Of a DNA stretch of 64,000 nucleotides, positions 61,300-64,000 are shown one piece after another. The DNA is from Talinum fruticosum (Eukaryota > Streptophyta > Magnoliopsida > Caryophyllales > Talinaceae): contig JAITYX010000009.1 in the NCBI GenBank assembly GCA_021018815.1, positions 4,094,501 to 4,158,500 of the forward strand, written 5' to 3'. The position numbers and the translations under genes were made by a program. Every line of letters begins with the position of its first letter. The stretch's first letter is position 1. The notes under the pieces are model-generated. The model saw only the letters and a program-made list of their open reading frames with translations. It did no database searches and was not told the origin of the DNA.

Positions 61300-61460
61300 T
61301 TTAAGAGTTTAATGTTTAGTGTTTGATAGTTATCGGTTTAATATTTTCTAGTTTACTTTTAGTGATTTACGTGAACATTGTTTAGTGTTTGCTAGCTATC
61401 AGTTTAGTGTTTGTTAGTTATCGGTTTAGTGTATTATAGAACATTGTTTAGTGTTTATTT
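61300..61460. repeat. Degenerate tttagtg repeats
   Basis: Repeated tttagtgttt and tagttatcggtttagtg pieces, at least six occurrences of tttagtg in about 150 bp. They lie just outside the right arm. No coding potential. Confidence 0.6.
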
Positions 61461-61929
61461 AGAATTCGTAAGTATGGTTGTAAAACATTAAATTATTAGT
61501 GTTTTATAGAATAATATTTACCATTTTGTAGAGTAAATTCCTTTTTTAAAAAGTGAAAACTAAAAAGTGTTGCAAAAAATATCCATGTGTGTAAATTTTA
61601 TTTCCTGTATATATATATGGTATATTATTATTTTGTTACAAAATAAATTAAAAAGTTATAAATGAGTTATTGATAGGAGTACTAGTATATTATTAGAGAG
61701 GTTAAAGGTTCAAATCTGAGTTGCATGCTTTTTTACTTTTGGCTGGGGATGGACTATGCAGTTTTCAGGTAGGCTGTGCACTTTTGAGCTGAGCTTACAA
61801 AGATTTTGGAATGAGACGAAAGCGTATGCTGCTACTGTTTCCAAGCAATGTGTTTGAGGAAGTGAACCGCGTCACTTTTTCTTTGCATTTGGGCCGGGGC
61901 GCATGTGGTGTGTAGCTTGTTCTTGTGGA
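61461..61929. other. AT-rich DNA upstream of the SDR gene
   Basis: Includes a short (at)n near 61609-61619. No gene; presumably distal promoter of the downstream gene. The minus-strand ORFs over 61795-62292 are shadows of exon 1. Confidence 0.45.
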
Positions 61930-61939
61930 TTTGGTTGTA

Positions 61940-61998
61940 CAATATAATAACCGCCCCACGCACACACGCAGGCAGCGAAAGAGAGAGACAGAGAGAGG
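61940..61998 (+). promoter_or_regulatory. Putative core promoter and GA-rich leader of SDR gene
   Basis: A TATA-like aatataataa (61941-61950) lies about 50 bp before the ATG, and a gagagagacagagagagg run directly precedes it. A short leader would result. The TATA assignment is by position only. Confidence 0.35.
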
Positions 61999-62280
61999 AT
62001 GCCAGCGACAAAGGCGACGAACGCTATTGCGGCGGCGGCGGCGGCTCGAGGAGGGCAAAGGACGGTGTTGATAACCGGAATAAGCAGAGGTCTCGGCAGA
62101 GCCCTTGCTCTCGAGGTCGCCAAGCGCGGCCACCGCGTCGTCGGCTGCTGCCGCTCTCAGGACAAACTCGAGTCTCTCCAATCCGAACTTCAAAATTCTC
62201 TCTCTTCCTCCAATAACAGCAATAATAACAACAACGACAACGACAACGACAAGCATCATCTCCTCCTCAATGTCGATGTG
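61999..62280 (+). CDS. Short-chain dehydrogenase/reductase (SDR), exon 1
   Basis: 94 codons ending in phase 0 at a donor gtatgc. An Ala-rich N-terminus (MPATKATNAIAAAAAARGG) leads into TVLITGISRGLGRALALEVA, the Rossmann first strand with the TGxxxGxG dinucleotide-binding glycines. KRGHRVVGCCRSQDKLESLQ follows, where Arg after beta-2 suggests NADP(H). Residues about 70-87 are a Ser/Asn/Asp run encoded by aat/aac and gacaac triplets, an expanded loop before strand beta-3 (HHLLLNVDV). This looks like the plant cytosolic SDR group of uncharacterised substrate; substrate and pathway cannot be told. The start is the only in-frame Met before the fold and follows the GA-rich leader. The only likely functional host gene in the window. 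Confidence 0.88.
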
Positions 62281-62539
62281 GTATGCCCCCAAATAGCAAC
62301 ATTCGCTCTTCTGAAATTTTGAATTACATGTTTGATTAGGAGGACCATGTCTTATGTATAGAGTACGAGCGTTTCTTTCAGTTTATATGATGATTAGTCT
62401 CTTTAGTTAAGTTTTCAGTGGTTGCGTTTGTAATGGGTGCTGCCGTAGCACTTGTGCTGTTTCGATGTTTTAATTTGCGTTCTTTTTAGTTTTTGCCTGT
62501 AAAATTGCTAAGGTACATTATTTGAATGTGGGTTTGCAG
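62281..62539 (+). other. SDR intron 1
   Basis: Begins gtatgc and ends ggtttgcag; 259 bp, T-rich before the acceptor. Phase 0. Confidence 0.8.
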
Positions 62540-62609
62540 AAGTCCAACAGTTGTGTGGAGGAATTTGCAAAGGTTTTGGTTGAGAAGAAGTGCATTCCTG
62601 ACATCATTG
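62540..62609 (+). CDS. SDR exon 2 (gene continues beyond window)
   Basis: 70 bp reading KSNSCVEEFAKVLVEKKCIP then DII, plus one base (phase 1) before the donor gtaatt. It follows directly from exon 1's NVDV, giving the usual SDR beta-3 to alpha-C segment (NVDVKSN-VEE-AK) and beta-4 start (PDII). The next exon should carry the NNAG motif and later the YxxxK catalytic pair. I find neither before 64000, so intron 2 is at least 1.39 kb and the catalytic half of the gene is outside this window. Confidence 0.87.
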
Positions 62610-63153
62610 GTAATTTAATACTACTATGTTTCTTTCTTCATCTCCAATTCCCCTTTTTTCCTCGGCCTTCTGAACCAAAATATGGTTGTTTTATTTATTT
62701 ATTTTTTCGGGGAGGGGGGTGTCATAACTTAATAAGGCAATAGATTACAAACTGTTATGATTGGAACTGAGGAAGGTTAGGGTTCAAACCCCACCACTGG
62801 CAAGGATTCCCGTTCCACTTATTACTTGAAAGTGTGCCTCCTAACACCACCTCCCCTTCTTGCTGTCGGGGGTCTTGGGTTGGCCCCAAGAATAAAAGGA
62901 AAGTAGAACAAAACTATGAGGTTGTGAAACTAATGCGCTTCACAAGAACATTGTAGGAGAGAAATGGTCAACAAGAAAGTTAAAAAAAGATATTTTTTAG
63001 AGCCTAATTTGGGTTCATATGTAATTGATCTAACATGAATCATACCAAGTAATACCTCAAAGCTTGCTTTGTAGAGAAAAATAAGGAGGCTGGTACACGT
63101 TCGTCATTGATTTTGGAGAGGTATACGATATAGTGCGTTGGTAGGTCATTTAA

Positions 63154-63300
63154 AGGTGTTTAGAGAAGTGGGGCACCATTGTTGCCAACATTCTGTTTAG
63201 CAGAGGCTTAGTTTGAAAAAGCGCGCTTAGGTGTGTTACAGAAGTGGGGCACCATTGTTGCCTACATTCTATTTAGCAGAGGCTTAGTTTGAAAAAGCGC
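63154..63300. repeat. 75-bp tandem duplication, two copies
   Basis: Copies 63154-63228 and 63229-63300 share aggtgt..agaagtggggcaccattg, then ttgcc.acattct.tttagca and gaggcttagtttgaaaaagcgc, with few differences. Confidence 0.9.
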
Positions 63301-63554
63301 ACCCAAGGCACGCCTAGGCGCACAAAAACCTGATACCCACCCCCTTGCGCCTTGCAACAGGTCAAGCCAAGACCTTCCAAAAAGCCCTATGAGGCGCGCG
63401 TCTTGGTTTGTGCCTCAGCCAGCGTGTAATTGCGCCCCGTGCGCCTCGCATACCCCACATACCTCACAGGGCTTTTTTTCTATTTCTTTGCTATTTTTCT
63501 GTCTCCCCCTCTTTGTTTTGTCTCAGTCTTTGTCGTGTGTCAAACATTTCACGA

Positions 63555-63597
<43 letters not shown>
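63555..63597. repeat. (TG)n microsatellite
   Basis: About 21 uninterrupted TG units inside intron 2; directly upstream of a MITE-like end. Confidence 0.95.
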
Positions 63598-63601
<4 letters not shown>

Positions 63602-63605
63602 TATA

Positions 63606-63868
63606 CTCCCTCCGTCCCAACTTGATTGTCCCCTTTCACTTTTCACACATTTTAAGAAGTGCTAATGGATTAATGTCTTTTATAAACAAAATATCGACAA
63701 TGTTCCTTGTATTTAAATTGCAAAAGATCATTTCAAATTTTCCATCCATGCAACAATTGTTTTTTTGAATTCAAAATAAGGGTAGTTTAGGAATATTTGT
63801 AAATTTTAAGCTTCCATTTTTGGGAAGTGGACATCATTTTGGTACATCCCAAAAAGGAATAGTGGACA
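63606..63868. mobile_element. Stowaway-like MITE fragment
   Basis: Starts ctccctccgtcccaacttga after TA, the classic Stowaway/Tc1-mariner MITE terminus. Toward the right, the complement of aagtggacatcattttggta and of the tail agtggaca resembles the usual inner TIR, but the final TIR bases are lost into a CA repeat. Confidence 0.6.
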
Positions 63869-63957
63869 CACACGCACACACACACACATATATATACATA
63901 TAAGTATATGTATATGTGTGTGAGTGTGTGTGTATGTATGTGTGTGTGTGTGTGTGT
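63869..63957. repeat. CA / TATA / TG dinucleotide tract
   Basis: (ca)n, then tatatacatataagtatatgtata, then (tg)n: a near-palindromic dinucleotide block between two MITE ends. Confidence 0.9.
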
Positions 63958-63961
63958 TATA

Positions 63962-64000
63962 CTCCCTCCATCCCAAATTGATTGTCTCCCTTCACTTTTA
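63962..64000. mobile_element. Second Stowaway-like MITE end, cut by window
   Basis: ctccctccatcccaaattga after TA, same orientation as the end at 63606. It continues past the window. Confidence 0.5.

Larger units (their letters stand above)
62610..64000 (+). other. SDR intron 2 (start; acceptor not in window)
   Basis: Begins gtaatttaat. It is filled with repeats: a tandem duplication, GT and CA/TG tracts and MITE pieces. I see no exon with SDR motifs. Confidence 0.7.

Noticed and set aside
61795..62292. 165-residue minus-strand ORF with a poly-Val run
   Set aside because: Antisense to SDR exon 1; the Val run is the complement of the Asn/Asp codons.
62770..62830. ggttcaaacccc, like a tRNA/SINE B box
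   Set aside because: No properly spaced A box, no cloverleaf and no SINE tail could be made out; not strong enough to list.

Overview
This window is transposable-element-rich nuclear DNA of a flowering plant, probably a eudicot. The evidence is Ty1/copia and Ty3/gypsy LTR elements, a FAR1/MULE transposase relic, Stowaway-like MITEs and one intron-containing host gene with GT-AG splice sites. There are no bacterial-style operons, rRNA, convincing tRNA or CRISPR features. The species cannot be named from the sequence.

Layout: (i) 1-4278 is the right part of a minus-strand copia element (element A): decayed gag-pol, PBS and 5' LTR. It abuts a gypsy/chromovirus-like LTR remnant (4279-6730), followed by an (AAT)n microsatellite and a Stowaway-like MITE (6957-7466). 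(ii) 8405-9429 is the front of an older copia element whose gag is cut inside the first Cys codon of its zinc knuckle; its continuation lies 38.6 kb away at 48014-48384. (iii) 9430-48008 fills that cut: five LTRs and four internal regions of one copia element of the Sirevirus (SIRE/Maximus) type, head to tail with a period of about 9.25 kb, all on the minus strand, bounded by a single 5-bp target duplication (catgt). Each unit has gag, protease, integrase, RT and RNase H, then an extra 3' ORF preceded by its own TATA-like box, and several PPT-like tracts. (iv) 48385-61293 is gypsy-derived DNA forming a very long imperfect inverted repeat (arms 49433-54330 and 57363-61293). Its spacer holds a FAR1/MULE transposase relic split by a solo LTR of the same family as the array (TSD ggttg). 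(v) 61999-64000 holds the start of a host short-chain dehydrogenase/reductase gene: exons 1 and 2, then an intron with simple repeats, a tandem duplication and MITE pieces, running off the window.

The same LTR family therefore appears in three states within 57 kb: a conventional decayed copy, a five-LTR tandem multimer and a solo LTR. These are the expected products of LTR-LTR recombination. The most unusual signals are the tandem multimer with one TSD, and a strand-asymmetric, motif-specific indel pattern in it (CCG/CTG/CTCG and CGG/CGT/CG interchanges at the recurrent TCCGAGT/ACTCGGA motif). That pattern breaks many reading frames and looks more like a consensus problem at methylated sites than ordinary mutation. 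All mobile-element proteins here are broken as assembled; the only plausible working gene is the dehydrogenase.
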